64,000 bases of DNA from Streptomyces iranensis (GTDB lineage: Bacteria > Actinomycetota > Actinomycetes > Streptomycetales > Streptomycetaceae): positions 248,001 to 312,000 of the forward strand of contig NZ_JAGGLR010000002.1 of the NCBI RefSeq assembly GCF_017874715.1, written 5' to 3'. Each line of letters opens with the position of its first letter. Position 1 is the stretch's first letter. Both the position numbers and the translations under genes were made by a program. The notes below the pieces were generated by a model. It searched no databases, was not told where the DNA came from, and saw only the letters and a program-made list of their open reading frames with translations. This document shows, piece after piece, positions 1 through 8,175 of this stretch.

Positions 1-576
1 GTGTTCCAAAGCAGCGTCGGCGCGGAGAAGCGCCACGGTGCCGGTGAGATCGACGGCCTGGCACAGACCGAGATCGCTCTGGAGGGCACGGGAGCCGACG
101 TCACCCATCTGCGCTGCGGCTACTTCTTCACCAATCTCGAATTCGAGCTCGAGGCCCTGCGCGCCGGCACCCTCCAGGTGATCCTGCCGCTCGACCAGCC
201 CATGGCGTGGGTGGCGCCCCGCGACATCGCCGAGGTCGCCACCACCCGTCTGCTGGCGTCCGACTGGTCCGGCCGGTGCGTACAGGGCGTCCACGGGCCC
301 GCCGACCTCACCTGGCGACAGGTCGGCGGCATCCTCACGGCCGCCACCGGCCGGCGGATCGGCGTCGAGCGGATCACCGACGACGCCATGCGGGCTCGAC
401 TCCGCCGGGCGGGGATGGCCGAGAGCCTGGTCGAGGCCGTGCTCGGCATGTCGACCGGCCTGCGCGAGGACTTCGTGCCCGAACAGCCCCGCACCCTCCG
501 GACCACCACCCCGACCCCCCTCGCCGCCTGGGCCCACGACCAGCTGCGGCACCGGATCGCCGACGACGTCCCGTAA
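1..576 (+). CDS. NmrA-like NAD(P)-binding oxidoreductase, 5' part missing
   Basis: The visible 191 residues are the substrate-binding half of an NmrA/NAD(P)H-azoreductase-like atypical short-chain dehydrogenase. The stretch FQSSVGAEKRHGAG, the LRCGYFFTNL segment and the DIAEVATTRLL segment are typical of this family. The N-terminal Rossmann glycine motif is absent, so the gene begins before the window; the GTG at position 1 is simply where the frame is cut and should not be taken as the start. Family members act as redox sensors or quinone/azo reductases in the cytoplasm, but the substrate cannot be told here. It converges with the RidA gene on the other strand. Confidence 0.8.
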   Translation: MFQSSVGAEKRHGAGEIDGLAQTEIALEGTGADVTHLRCGYFFTNLEFELEALRAGTLQVILPLDQPMAWVAPRDIAEVATTRLLASDWSGRCVQGVHGPADLTWRQVGGILTAATGRRIGVERITDDAMRARLRRAGMAESLVEAVLGMSTGLREDFVPEQPRTLRTTTPTPLAAWAHDQLRHRIADDVP

Positions 577-601
577 GCGATCCGCGTGTCGTCCTCGGGG
601 G

Positions 602-1000
602 TTACCCGGCCACCACCGCGAATGCCTCGATCTCCATCAGGAACTCCGGCCGCACCAGCGAGACGACCTGCACCGCCGAGGCGGCGGGCAGCCGGTCGTC
701 GGGTATGCAGGCGGCACGGGCCTCGCGGATGGCCGCCATATGGGCCATGTCCGTGACGAAGTACGTCAGCTTGATCACATCGTCGAAGGTGGCACCGGCG
801 GCGGCGAGGCAGCGCCGCAGATTCTCGAAGACCTGGCGGGCCTGGGCCACCGGATCGCCCTCGCCGACGATGGCGCCCGCCTCGTCCAGGGCGATCTGGC
901 CGGAGACGGCCACGAAGTGCCCGGTGCCCTGGACGACATGGGAGTACTGGGCGGCGGGCGCGACCCCGTCCGGGGCGGGGATCCTGATCAACTCACTCAT
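602..1000 (-). CDS. RidA/YjgF/UK114 family protein
   Basis: This 132-residue protein has the length and motifs of the RidA family: YSHVVQGTGHFVAVSGQIALD near the N terminus in pieces, the VFENLRRCLAAAGA helix, and an ending in which IEAFAVVAG closes the trimer core. RidA proteins deaminate reactive enamine/imine intermediates made by PLP enzymes. I chose the ATG giving MSELIRIP; the open frame runs 12 codons further but the extension is not conserved-looking. It lies 13 bp downstream of the ABC ATPase on the same strand and may be the last gene of that operon, which contains a PLP enzyme. The arginine that binds the enamine carboxylate is probably the R of LVRPEF near the C terminus. Confidence 0.85.
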   Translation of the reverse strand: MSELIRIPAPDGVAPAAQYSHVVQGTGHFVAVSGQIALDEAGAIVGEGDPVAQARQVFENLRRCLAAAGATFDDVIKLTYFVTDMAHMAAIREARAACIPDDRLPAASAVQVVSLVRPEFLMEIEAFAVVAG

Positions 1001-1013
1001 GGGTGCAGCGTAA

Positions 1014-2570
1014 TCAGGTGAGGGCCGACCAGGCACGCGTCAGGTCGGCCGTGAACGGGTGGCTCGGGGTGGTCAGCACCTGGTGGGCCGGGCCCTGCTC
1101 GATCAGTTCGCCCGCCTCCAGGACGGCGATGCGCGTGGCCAGGGCCGCCGCGTCCAGGTCGTGGGTGATGAGGATCAGGGCCAGGTCGGTGTGGTCGCGG
1201 GGCAGGGCGATGAGGCGGTCGAGGATGTCCCGGCGGGTGATCGGGTCCAGGCCGGAGGTGACCTCGTCGCATACGAGCACCCGGGGCCGCGCGAGCAGGG
1301 CGCGGGCGAGAGCGGCACGCTGCAGCTCGCCGCCCGACAGCTGCCCCGGCAGGCGTCGTACGAGGTCGGGCGCGAGTCCGAGACCGTTCAGCGTCGCCTC
1401 CGCCTCGGCCCGCGCCGTCGCCGGGGCGGCTCCTCGCAGCCGTGACGCCGTGCGCGCCACCTGGTCCAGGACCGGCCGGTGTTCGTCGAAGGCGGCCCGT
1501 GCGTCCTGGAAGACGTACTGGACGGCGGCGAGTTGCTCCCGGGTGCGGGAGCGCAGGCTGCGGGGCAGCGGGGAGTCGTCCAGCAGCACCTCTCCGTCGT
1601 GGTCGCGGTGGAGCCCGGCCAGGCACCGGGCGAGCGTGGTCTTGCCGCTGCCCGAGCGGCCGACGACGGCCAGGCAGGTGCCGGAGCGGACGGTGAGCCC
1701 GGCGGTGCGCAACACGGTGGTGGCGCCGTGGCGTGCGGCCAGTCCGCGCACCCGCAGTCCGGGTGTCCCCGGCCCGGGTGTCGCCTCCCCGGCCTGCCGC
1801 TTGTCGCGTGGTACGTCGCCCGGCGGGGTGCTGGGCGGTGTGGTCGGCCGTGCGGCGAGGAGCGTACGGGTCCAGGGGTGTGCGGGCGCCGTCCACATTC
1901 GCTCGGCGGGCGCCGACTCCACCACCCGGCCCGCGCGCATCACCACGACCTCGTCGGCGAGCGCTCGCACCACATCCAGGTCATGGCTGAGGAGTACGAC
2001 GGCGATGCCGCGTTCGGCGACCGCGGACAGCCGCTCCACGACACGGCGTTTGGTGAGCGCGTCCTGTCCCGTGGTCGGTTCGTCCGCGACCACGACACGC
2101 GCGCCCAGCAGCAGCGCCTGCGCGAGGACGACGCGCTGCTGCTGACCGCCGGACAGCTGGTGCGGATAGCGGTGCAACAGCGCCTCGGCGTCCGGCAGTT
2201 GGGCTTGGGCCAGGGCGGCGAGAACCCGCTCGCGGGCCTCGGCGCGGCGCTCGGAGCGCCGCGGATGGCGCACCTGCCGGCGGGCTATGTCATGGAGGAG
2301 CGCGCCGATCCGGCGCGCCGGGTTGAGGACCGCGGCCGGATGTTGCGGGACATAGCCGACCAGCCCCTCGGCCACGCGTACGTCACCCGTCACCCGGGCC
2401 CCCGGCGGGTACTCGCCGAGCAGCGCCAGCCCGGTGGTCGTCTTGCCGCTGCCGGACGGGCCCACCAGCGCGGTGATCCGTCCGGGCGCCACGCTGAGGC
2501 TCACGTTGTCGACCACGGCCCGGCCGTCGATCTCGACGCGCAGGTCCTTGATCTCGGCGACCGCGTTCAC
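1014..2570 (-). CDS. Oligopeptide/nickel-type ABC importer, two ATPase domains fused
   Basis: A 518-residue protein carrying two complete ABC ATPase domains, equivalent to DppD and DppF joined in one chain. Domain 1 has Walker A GPSGSGKTT (about residues 37-45), signature LSGGQQQR and Walker B VVVADEPTTG. Domain 2 has GRSGSGKTT, LSGGELQR and VLVCDEVTSG. It powers import through the two upstream permeases. The chosen GTG start overlaps the permease stop as GTGA and sits 5 bases after GGAAG; an alternative GTG lies two codons upstream. The open frame continues far upstream but only as a shadow of the permease. The linker around residues 245-275 is rich in Pro and Thr. Context suggests the cargo is a small metal-chelate or peptide. 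Confidence 0.9.
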   Translation of the reverse strand: MNAVAEIKDLRVEIDGRAVVDNVSLSVAPGRITALVGPSGSGKTTTGLALLGEYPPGARVTGDVRVAEGLVGYVPQHPAAVLNPARRIGALLHDIARRQVRHPRRSERRAEARERVLAALAQAQLPDAEALLHRYPHQLSGGQQQRVVLAQALLLGARVVVADEPTTGQDALTKRRVVERLSAVAERGIAVVLLSHDLDVVRALADEVVVMRAGRVVESAPAERMWTAPAHPWTRTLLAARPTTPPSTPPGDVPRDKRQAGEATPGPGTPGLRVRGLAARHGATTVLRTAGLTVRSGTCLAVVGRSGSGKTTLARCLAGLHRDHDGEVLLDDSPLPRSLRSRTREQLAAVQYVFQDARAAFDEHRPVLDQVARTASRLRGAAPATARAEAEATLNGLGLAPDLVRRLPGQLSGGELQRAALARALLARPRVLVCDEVTSGLDPITRRDILDRLIALPRDHTDLALILITHDLDAAALATRIAVLEAGELIEQGPAHQVLTTPSHPFTADLTRAWSALT

Positions 2571-3445
2571 GTCCACTTCCCCTTCTTCCGCTCCGTGCGC
2601 CCGTTCTTCCGCTCCGCGCGCCCGTTCTTCCGCTCCGCGCGCCCGCCGTCGTCCAGCGCCGCGTCGAACAGCAGATTGCTGCCCGTGGTCAGCGCGACGA
2701 TCAGCAGCGCGGGCACGACGACCGCCCAGGGCTGGACGAACAGCCCGGTGCGGTTGCGGTCCACCATCACCGCCCAGTCCGCGGCGTCCGGCGCCACGCC
2801 GACGCCCAGGAAGGCCGCGGTGGCCACCAGGTAGAGCACACCGGTGAGCCGGATTCCGGCGTCGGCGGCCAGCGTGCGCAGGATCGACCGCCCGACGTAG
2901 CCGACCCCCATCCGCCACCAGGTCTCGCCCTGCAGCCGCATCGCCTCGACCGCCGGGCGCGAGGCGGCCTCGGCGGCCGCGGCGCGCACCAGCCGGGCGG
3001 CGTCCGGGATGTTGGCGAGCGCCACCAGCGGCGCCAGGCCCGCCGCGCCCGGGGTGAAGACGGTGGCGACCAGCAGGATCAACAGCAGCGACGGCACGGC
3101 GAGCAGGATGTCCAGGGGGCGGATGAGCAGCTCCTCCAGCCGGCCCCGGTGGGTGAGCGCGGCGGTGAGCCCGATCGGCAGCGCCACCAGATACGCGAGC
3201 GCGGTCGCCGCCAGCGCGGTCAGGACCACCGGCCGCCCACCGAGCAGGATCTGCCGCCAGACGTCACGGCCCACGAAGTCGGTGCCGAGCCAGTGGCCGC
3301 CACCGAGCGTGAAGGAGGTGGCGCGCGGGTCGGGCGCACCGGCGAACAGCGGCCCGAACAGGGCGAGGGCGAGCGGGACGGCCACGATCGCGAGGGCGAA
3401 CGCGTAGGCCCCCCGGCCCGGCCGCCCGTCGAGGTACGCGCTCAC
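2567..3445 (-). CDS. ABC importer permease, DppC-like
   Basis: A 292-residue inner-membrane permease of the DppC/OppC/NikC type. It has an N-terminal membrane segment, then the WLGTDFVGRDVWRQILLGG region typical of this subunit, and the binding-protein-dependent transport loop near EAMRLQGETWWRM (the EAA loop that docks on the ATPase). It pairs with the upstream DppB-like subunit. The GTG start overlaps the previous stop as GTGA. The C-terminal tail is unusual: a 7-residue basic repeat, RAERKNG, occurs about three times and comes from a 21-bp tandem DNA repeat at about 2578-2645. This tail lies just before the ATPase start, so repeat expansion would alter only the cytoplasmic end. Confidence 0.9.
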   Translation of the reverse strand: MSAYLDGRPGRGAYAFALAIVAVPLALALFGPLFAGAPDPRATSFTLGGGHWLGTDFVGRDVWRQILLGGRPVVLTALAATALAYLVALPIGLTAALTHRGRLEELLIRPLDILLAVPSLLLILLVATVFTPGAAGLAPLVALANIPDAARLVRAAAAEAASRPAVEAMRLQGETWWRMGVGYVGRSILRTLAADAGIRLTGVLYLVATAAFLGVGVAPDAADWAVMVDRNRTGLFVQPWAVVVPALLIVALTTGSNLLFDAALDDGGRAERKNGRAERKNGRTERKKGKWT

Positions 3446-4395
3446 GCCGTCACCTCGCCCCGGGGTGCGAATCCGCGGGTCACCAGATCGGCGCCGATGT
3501 TCAGGACGACGGTGATGACGCCGAAGACCACCGCGAGCCCCTGCACCACGGGCACATCGCGTTCGGCGACCGCGTTCATCAGCACGGTTCCCAGACCGGG
3601 GATCACGAACAGGGCCTCCACGACGATGACACCGCACAGCAGCCAGTCCACGGTGCGGGCCAGGTGCTGGGCGGCCGGGGCGACCGCGTTGGGCAGGGCG
3701 TGTGCGTAGCGGATACGGGCGCCGGGGATCCCGTAGCGGCGCGCCTGCGCGGCGTACGGCGAGGCGAGCGCCTCGATCATTCCGGCGCGCACCATGCGGG
3801 CCAGCGAGCACACCGGCCGGGACAGCAGGACGAGCACGGGCAGCACCAGCGCGGCGGGGTGGCCGAGCAGATCGGTGCCGTAGCCGACGGCGGTCGGCGG
3901 CAGCCAGCCCAGCCGCAGCGCGAAGACGGTCACCAGCAGCACCCCGAGGGCGAATTCGGGGACGGCGTAGACGCCGAGCGTCACCGTGCTGATGGCCCGG
4001 TCGGCGAGCCGTCCCCGGTGGCGGGCGGCGAGCACACCCAGCCCCACCCCGGCCGGCACCAGGAGCAGCACCGTGAGCGAGGCGAGGAGCAGGGTGGGGC
4101 CGAAGCCATCGGCCACGTACGCGCTCACGGGCCGCCGCGAGACCAGCGAGGTGCCCAGGTCGCCGTGGGCGAGCCCGGCCGCCCAGTCCAGCAGGCGGGC
4201 GGTGGCGGGCCGGTCGAGCTCCATGGTCTCGCGGATGGCGGCGACGCGTGCGGGGTCGGGCTCGTCCCCGGCGAGTGCCACGGCCGCGTCGCCCGGCAGC
4301 GCCTCGGTGAGCGCGAAGACCAGCAGTACGACGGCCACAGTCTGGGCGGCGCCGAGCAGCAGCCGCCGGGCGAGCCAGGAGCGCAATGGCCTCAA
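3442..4395 (-). CDS. ABC importer permease, DppB-like
   Basis: A 317-residue permease of the DppB/OppB/NikB type. The first membrane segment starts at about residue 12, followed by TEALPGDAAVALAGDEPDP and a large extracytoplasmic region, then five more membrane segments. The EAA loop is near EALASPYAAQARRYGIPGA, and VVEALFVIPGLGTVLMNAV is the conserved C-terminal block. No ATG or GTG suits the N terminus; a TTG overlapping the substrate-binding protein stop as TTGA is the best start, with a second TTG three codons later. It forms the channel with the DppC-like subunit. Confidence 0.87.
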   Translation of the reverse strand: MRPLRSWLARRLLLGAAQTVAVVLLVFALTEALPGDAAVALAGDEPDPARVAAIRETMELDRPATARLLDWAAGLAHGDLGTSLVSRRPVSAYVADGFGPTLLLASLTVLLLVPAGVGLGVLAARHRGRLADRAISTVTLGVYAVPEFALGVLLVTVFALRLGWLPPTAVGYGTDLLGHPAALVLPVLVLLSRPVCSLARMVRAGMIEALASPYAAQARRYGIPGARIRYAHALPNAVAPAAQHLARTVDWLLCGVIVVEALFVIPGLGTVLMNAVAERDVPVVQGLAVVFGVITVVLNIGADLVTRGFAPRGEVTA

Positions 4396-5984
4396 CGGAG
4401 CCAGACCTTGTCGAAGCGGGCCCAGTCCAGGGTGTTGGCCGGGGCCTCGCGGTCCACGCCTCCCACAGAAGGCGCGGTGCCGATGATCCAGTCGGCGAAC
4501 CCCCAGACCAGGAAGCCTCCTTCGGCGTACAGACGGCGCTGCATGCGCTCGTAGACGGCGGCGCGGGCCTTGTCGTCCTTGGTGGACTGGGCCTGCTGGT
4601 AGAGGGCGTCGAAGTCCTTGTGGTGCCACTTGGTGGCGTTGGTGGTGGATCCGGTGAGCAGGCGCTGGGAGATGTGGGACTCGATGGGCATGGCGCCGGA
4701 GCGGTAGCTGCACAGCGTGCCGGAGTCGAGGATGTCGCTCCAGTACGAGTCCTTGCTGCCGTTCCGCACCCTGATGGTGACCCCGGCCCTGGCCGCCTGG
4801 TCGCGGAAGATGCCGGCGGCCTCGGTGAATCCGGCGGCGACGGGCGAGGTATCGAGGGTGACCCTGAGGTCGGCCGCGCCCGCCTCCTCGAGCAGCTTGC
4901 GCGCGCGGTCGAGGTCCTGTTCGCGCTGGGGCAGCCCGGCCGGGTAGTACTCGTAGCCCTTGCCGAACAGGTCGTTGCCGAGCCGGCCCGCCCCGGACAG
5001 GGCGCCGTCGATCAGCTCCTTCCGGTCGGCGATGAGGAAGAACGCCTCACGGACACGCCTGTCGTCGAACGGAGGGCGGTCGGTCTTCATGGCGAACGCC
5101 TGCATGGCGCTGCCCGGCAGCCGGACGATCTCCATCCGGCCGCCGCGCTCATGGGCGCGTGCGGTGGTGGGGTTCAGCTCATGGGCGTATTCGACCTGGC
5201 CGCCGAGGAGCGCGTTGACGCGTGCGGACTCCTCGTTCGCCACGATGAATTCGAGCTCGTCGAGGTGCGGGGCGCCGTCCCAGTGGTCGTCGTGGCGCCG
5301 CAGCACGGTGGAGCGGCCCGGGGTGAAGGAGACGAACCGGAAGGGCCCGCTGCCGATGGGCTTACGGTCGAATTCCTTCGCCCCGTCGGGGACGATGTAC
5401 GCGCCGAACGCGGCGAGCACGTTGGGGAACTCGGCGGTCGGGCGCTTGAGGACGAACTCGACGGTCCGCCGGTCCACGGCCCGGCTCGCCGCGAGGTCGA
5501 TGGGTTCGAGGGACGCCTTGGCGCGGTACGCCTCCTTCGGGTCGGCGATGCGGCGGTAGCTGTAGAGGACGTCGCGCGCGGTCACCGGCCGGCCGTCGTG
5601 GAAGGTGGCCTCCCGCAGGGTGACCTGCCAGCGGTCCAGGCCCGCGTTCGGCTCCCATGTCCGGGCCAGGCGCGGCCGGGCGGAGAGGTCGGCGCCGTAG
5701 TCGGCGAGCTTGTCGAAGAGCGCCTTGGCTCGGGCGACATCGGCGAATAGATTGCTCAGATGCGGGTCGAGGGTCTCGCTCGCGCCACCGCCCGCGAAGG
5801 CGGCGCGCAGCCGTCCGCCGCGCCGTGGCTTTCCGTCGCTCTTCGTGTCGCCCCGGCCGGAGGCACCGCCGCCGCATCCGGCGAGGGTGAGGGCGCCGAG
5901 CCCGGCCAGGCCCGAGGCGGCGGCGAGTACGCCGCGCCGGGGCGGGCCCGGGAGGTGGAGGCGGGGAGCAGGGTCATCATGCAT
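4392..5984 (-). CDS. ABC importer substrate-binding lipoprotein, SBP family 5
   Basis: A 530-residue extracellular solute-binding protein of family 5 (peptide, nickel and opine-metallophore binders). The N terminus has PPRRG followed by a hydrophobic stretch and the lipobox LAGC with Cys at residue 37, so it is probably a Tat-type lipoprotein. Family landmarks include TLDPHLSNLF, the FHDGRPVTARDVLYSYRRI block and the IGSGPFRF segment. The ATG start has AAGGAA about 8 bases upstream. It is 107 bp downstream of the methyltransferase and begins the transporter half of the operon. Ligand cannot be read from sequence; the Zur-like box and chelate-type biosynthetic genes upstream suggest a metal complex. 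Confidence 0.9.
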   Translation of the reverse strand: MHDDPAPRLHLPGPPRRGVLAAASGLAGLGALTLAGCGGGASGRGDTKSDGKPRRGGRLRAAFAGGGASETLDPHLSNLFADVARAKALFDKLADYGADLSARPRLARTWEPNAGLDRWQVTLREATFHDGRPVTARDVLYSYRRIADPKEAYRAKASLEPIDLAASRAVDRRTVEFVLKRPTAEFPNVLAAFGAYIVPDGAKEFDRKPIGSGPFRFVSFTPGRSTVLRRHDDHWDGAPHLDELEFIVANEESARVNALLGGQVEYAHELNPTTARAHERGGRMEIVRLPGSAMQAFAMKTDRPPFDDRRVREAFFLIADRKELIDGALSGAGRLGNDLFGKGYEYYPAGLPQREQDLDRARKLLEEAGAADLRVTLDTSPVAAGFTEAAGIFRDQAARAGVTIRVRNGSKDSYWSDILDSGTLCSYRSGAMPIESHISQRLLTGSTTNATKWHHKDFDALYQQAQSTKDDKARAAVYERMQRRLYAEGGFLVWGFADWIIGTAPSVGGVDREAPANTLDWARFDKVWLR

Positions 5985-6062
5985 GGCGGTGTTCCTTGAC
6001 GTGTGTCGGTGGCGGTCGTCGTGGGGCACGGCGGGCGGGAGCGCGGTCCGGTCAGCAGGGCG

Positions 6063-6102
6063 GCGGGTCAGTGGGTCAGTGGGTCAGTGGGTCAGCGGGT
6101 CA
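6063..6102. repeat. 8-bp tandem repeat between methyltransferase and transporter genes
   Basis: Five head-to-tail copies of an 8-bp unit (GTGGGTCA, with the two end copies reading GCGGGTCA). The fifth copy and part of the fourth lie in the last codons and stop of the methyltransferase; the rest are in the 107-bp spacer before the binding-protein gene. A change in copy number would alter the spacer length. Confidence 0.9.
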
Positions 6103-6925
6103 GCCGGGCCACCAGGTGCAGCCGGTCGGCGTCGACCGTGGTGGCCGCGTCGTCGCCCTCCCGCCACGGCGGCTCGGTGCGCGGCCCCGGCCGGTCGTAC
6201 AGGCCGAGGACGGTGAAGCCGTGCGCGGTCAGGCGGTGCCGGAGCTCCTGGGGGAAGAGCAGCCGCCAGGCCGAGCGCTGCTCGACCGGCGGGGAGCCGT
6301 CGTCGGCGGTCCATACGCGCGTCCGGCGCAGCAGTTGCGCCGCCCGGTCGAGATACAGGGTGGTGGTGGACCGGTAGCACGTGCCGTGATGGCTGAAGGT
6401 GTTGACGGTGGGGGCGTCGAGGAGTTCGGTACGGCCCAGGAAGAAGGCCCCGTTGCGCATCTCCGCGACGAGGAGCCCACCGGGTGCCAGCCCGGCGCGG
6501 CAGGAGCCGAGGAAGCCGTCGAGCTCGTCGTCGGTGTGGCAGTACAGCAGGGCGCTGTCCAGGCACACCACGGCGTCGAACGTCCCGAGGTCGAAGCCGC
6601 GCAGATCGGCGTGGCGGTACTCCGGCCCCGGGTGGTGCGCGCGGGCGTACTCCAGCATCGCCGTCGAGAGGTCGGACCCGGCAACCGTACGGCCCGCGCC
6701 GTGCAGATACGCGGCGTCCCGCCCGGTGCCGCAGCCGATGTCCAGGACCCGCGGGCCCGCGCCGTACCGCCGCAGGACGTCCTCGGCCCAGCGCCCGGCG
6801 AGCCGCTGGTGGTCGGGGAATCTGGCCTCGTACAGTTCGGGGCTGTCGATGAGCAGATTGCCCCGTGTCGTCTCGCGCTCCGATGCGTATGTCATGCCGC
6901 TCTCGCTCATGCCGTCCTCGCTCAT
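6092..6925 (-). CDS. Class I SAM-dependent methyltransferase
   Basis: A 277-residue cytosolic methyltransferase. The SAM-binding motif I VLDIGCGTGRD is at about residues 60-70, motif II acidic residue follows in GSDLSTAMLEYA, and FDAVVCLDSALLYC and LAPGGLLVAEM are the later core strands. The ATG overlaps the stop of the MFS gene as ATGA, so the two are translationally coupled. As part of the Zur-linked operon it may methylate the product or an intermediate, but the acceptor is unknown. The last codons fall inside the 8-bp repeat. Confidence 0.87.
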   Translation of the reverse strand: MSEDGMSESGMTYASERETTRGNLLIDSPELYEARFPDHQRLAGRWAEDVLRRYGAGPRVLDIGCGTGRDAAYLHGAGRTVAGSDLSTAMLEYARAHHPGPEYRHADLRGFDLGTFDAVVCLDSALLYCHTDDELDGFLGSCRAGLAPGGLLVAEMRNGAFFLGRTELLDAPTVNTFSHHGTCYRSTTTLYLDRAAQLLRRTRVWTADDGSPPVEQRSAWRLLFPQELRHRLTAHGFTVLGLYDRPGPRTEPPWREGDDAATTVDADRLHLVARLTR

Positions 6926-8175
6926 GCCGCCGCGGGGACGGCCGTGTGCTGGGCGGGCAGGGTTCCGGTGCGGCGCAGCCAGGCGACGCCACCGGCCGAG
7001 GCGAGGCCGAAGGCCAGGCAGCAGGCCCAGGGCAGCCATGCGGCGCCCCCGTGCGCCCCGGCGTCCATGGCCCAGCCGACGGCCGTGTTGCCCACGGCGG
7101 CGGCGATGCCGGAGACCACGTAGAAGAGCCCGAAGTACGTGCCGGTGAGCTCCCTTCGCCCGAACCCGGGGATCAGCTCCATCACAAAGGGCTGGGCGAC
7201 CATCACACCCAGGTAGAGCAGGAGGGCACCGGCCAGGACGGGCAGGGCGTACAGCGCCTTCGCCCCAGGCCCGCCGGGCGTGGCCCCCGCCACCGCCATG
7301 GGTGGCAGGAAGGCCAGGCCCATCAGCGCCAGGCCCGCGCAGATCCACCGCGCCCGGCTGCCGCGCGACTTGAGTGCATGCGTGATCCGCAGTTGGAGGC
7401 CGAGGTTGGCGAGCGTACCGACGAGGAAGACCAGCCCGGCGGCTCCGTCCCAGCCGGTGGCCTGGCGTGCCCCGGCGGGTAGCAGCAGATACAGCTGGTT
7501 TTCCAAGGCGAACATGGAGACCATGGCCAGCGAGAAGGCCAGGAAGGCGCGGTTGCCGACCACTTCCCGCCAGTCGGCGAGGACACCGCCGGGCGACGGT
7601 GTGACGGCGCGGGCGGGGAGCACCAGCGCCTGGGCGAGGGTCAGCAGCGCGAAGATGGCGGCGGCGGTGAGCGCGGAGGCGCGGAAGTCCACCAGCAGCA
7701 GGGCGCTGCCGAGCAGCGGTCCGATCAGGGCGCCGATGGTGGCGAAGACGTTGAACAGCGCGAACGCCTCCGCCTCGCGCCCGCCCGACTCCTGCGCCAG
7801 ATACGCCCGTACGGCCGGGTTGAACAGGGCCCCCGCCAGGCCGCTGAGCACGGAGGCGGCGAGCAGCACCGGCAGGCCGTCACCGAGCGCGAAGAGCGCG
7901 AATCCGAGGGTGCGGACGGCGCAGCCGGTGATGATGACCCCGCGCGCGCCCAGCCGGTCGGCGGCCGATCCGCCGATGATGAACAGACCCTGCTGGCTGA
8001 GGTTGCGCACCCCGAGGACCGTGCCGACGACGGCCGCCGACATGCCCAAGTCCTCGCTCAGATGGGTGGCGAGATAGGGGATGAGCAGGTAGAAGCCGGT
8101 GTTGACGCCGAGCTGGTTGACCAGCAGCAGGCGGATCGCGAGCGGGAAGCCGCGCAGTTCACGCCACGTCTTCAC
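6922..8175 (-). CDS. MFS transporter, probable exporter
   Basis: A 417-residue twelve-helix major facilitator protein. The loop 2-3 signature GGSAADRLGARGVIITG and a tidy two-bundle hydrophobic pattern support this. The GTG start giving VKTWRELRGF is preceded by GGGAGGGGAG and overlaps the 3' end of the epimerase gene by 17 bp; an upstream extension in the same frame has no RBS. Embedded between biosynthetic enzymes and an importer, it most plausibly exports the pathway product, as MFS pumps do in staphylopine-type and siderophore loci (inference). Confidence 0.88.
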   Translation of the reverse strand: MKTWRELRGFPLAIRLLLVNQLGVNTGFYLLIPYLATHLSEDLGMSAAVVGTVLGVRNLSQQGLFIIGGSAADRLGARGVIITGCAVRTLGFALFALGDGLPVLLAASVLSGLAGALFNPAVRAYLAQESGGREAEAFALFNVFATIGALIGPLLGSALLLVDFRASALTAAAIFALLTLAQALVLPARAVTPSPGGVLADWREVVGNRAFLAFSLAMVSMFALENQLYLLLPAGARQATGWDGAAGLVFLVGTLANLGLQLRITHALKSRGSRARWICAGLALMGLAFLPPMAVAGATPGGPGAKALYALPVLAGALLLYLGVMVAQPFVMELIPGFGRRELTGTYFGLFYVVSGIAAAVGNTAVGWAMDAGAHGGAAWLPWACCLAFGLASAGGVAWLRRTGTLPAQHTAVPAAA

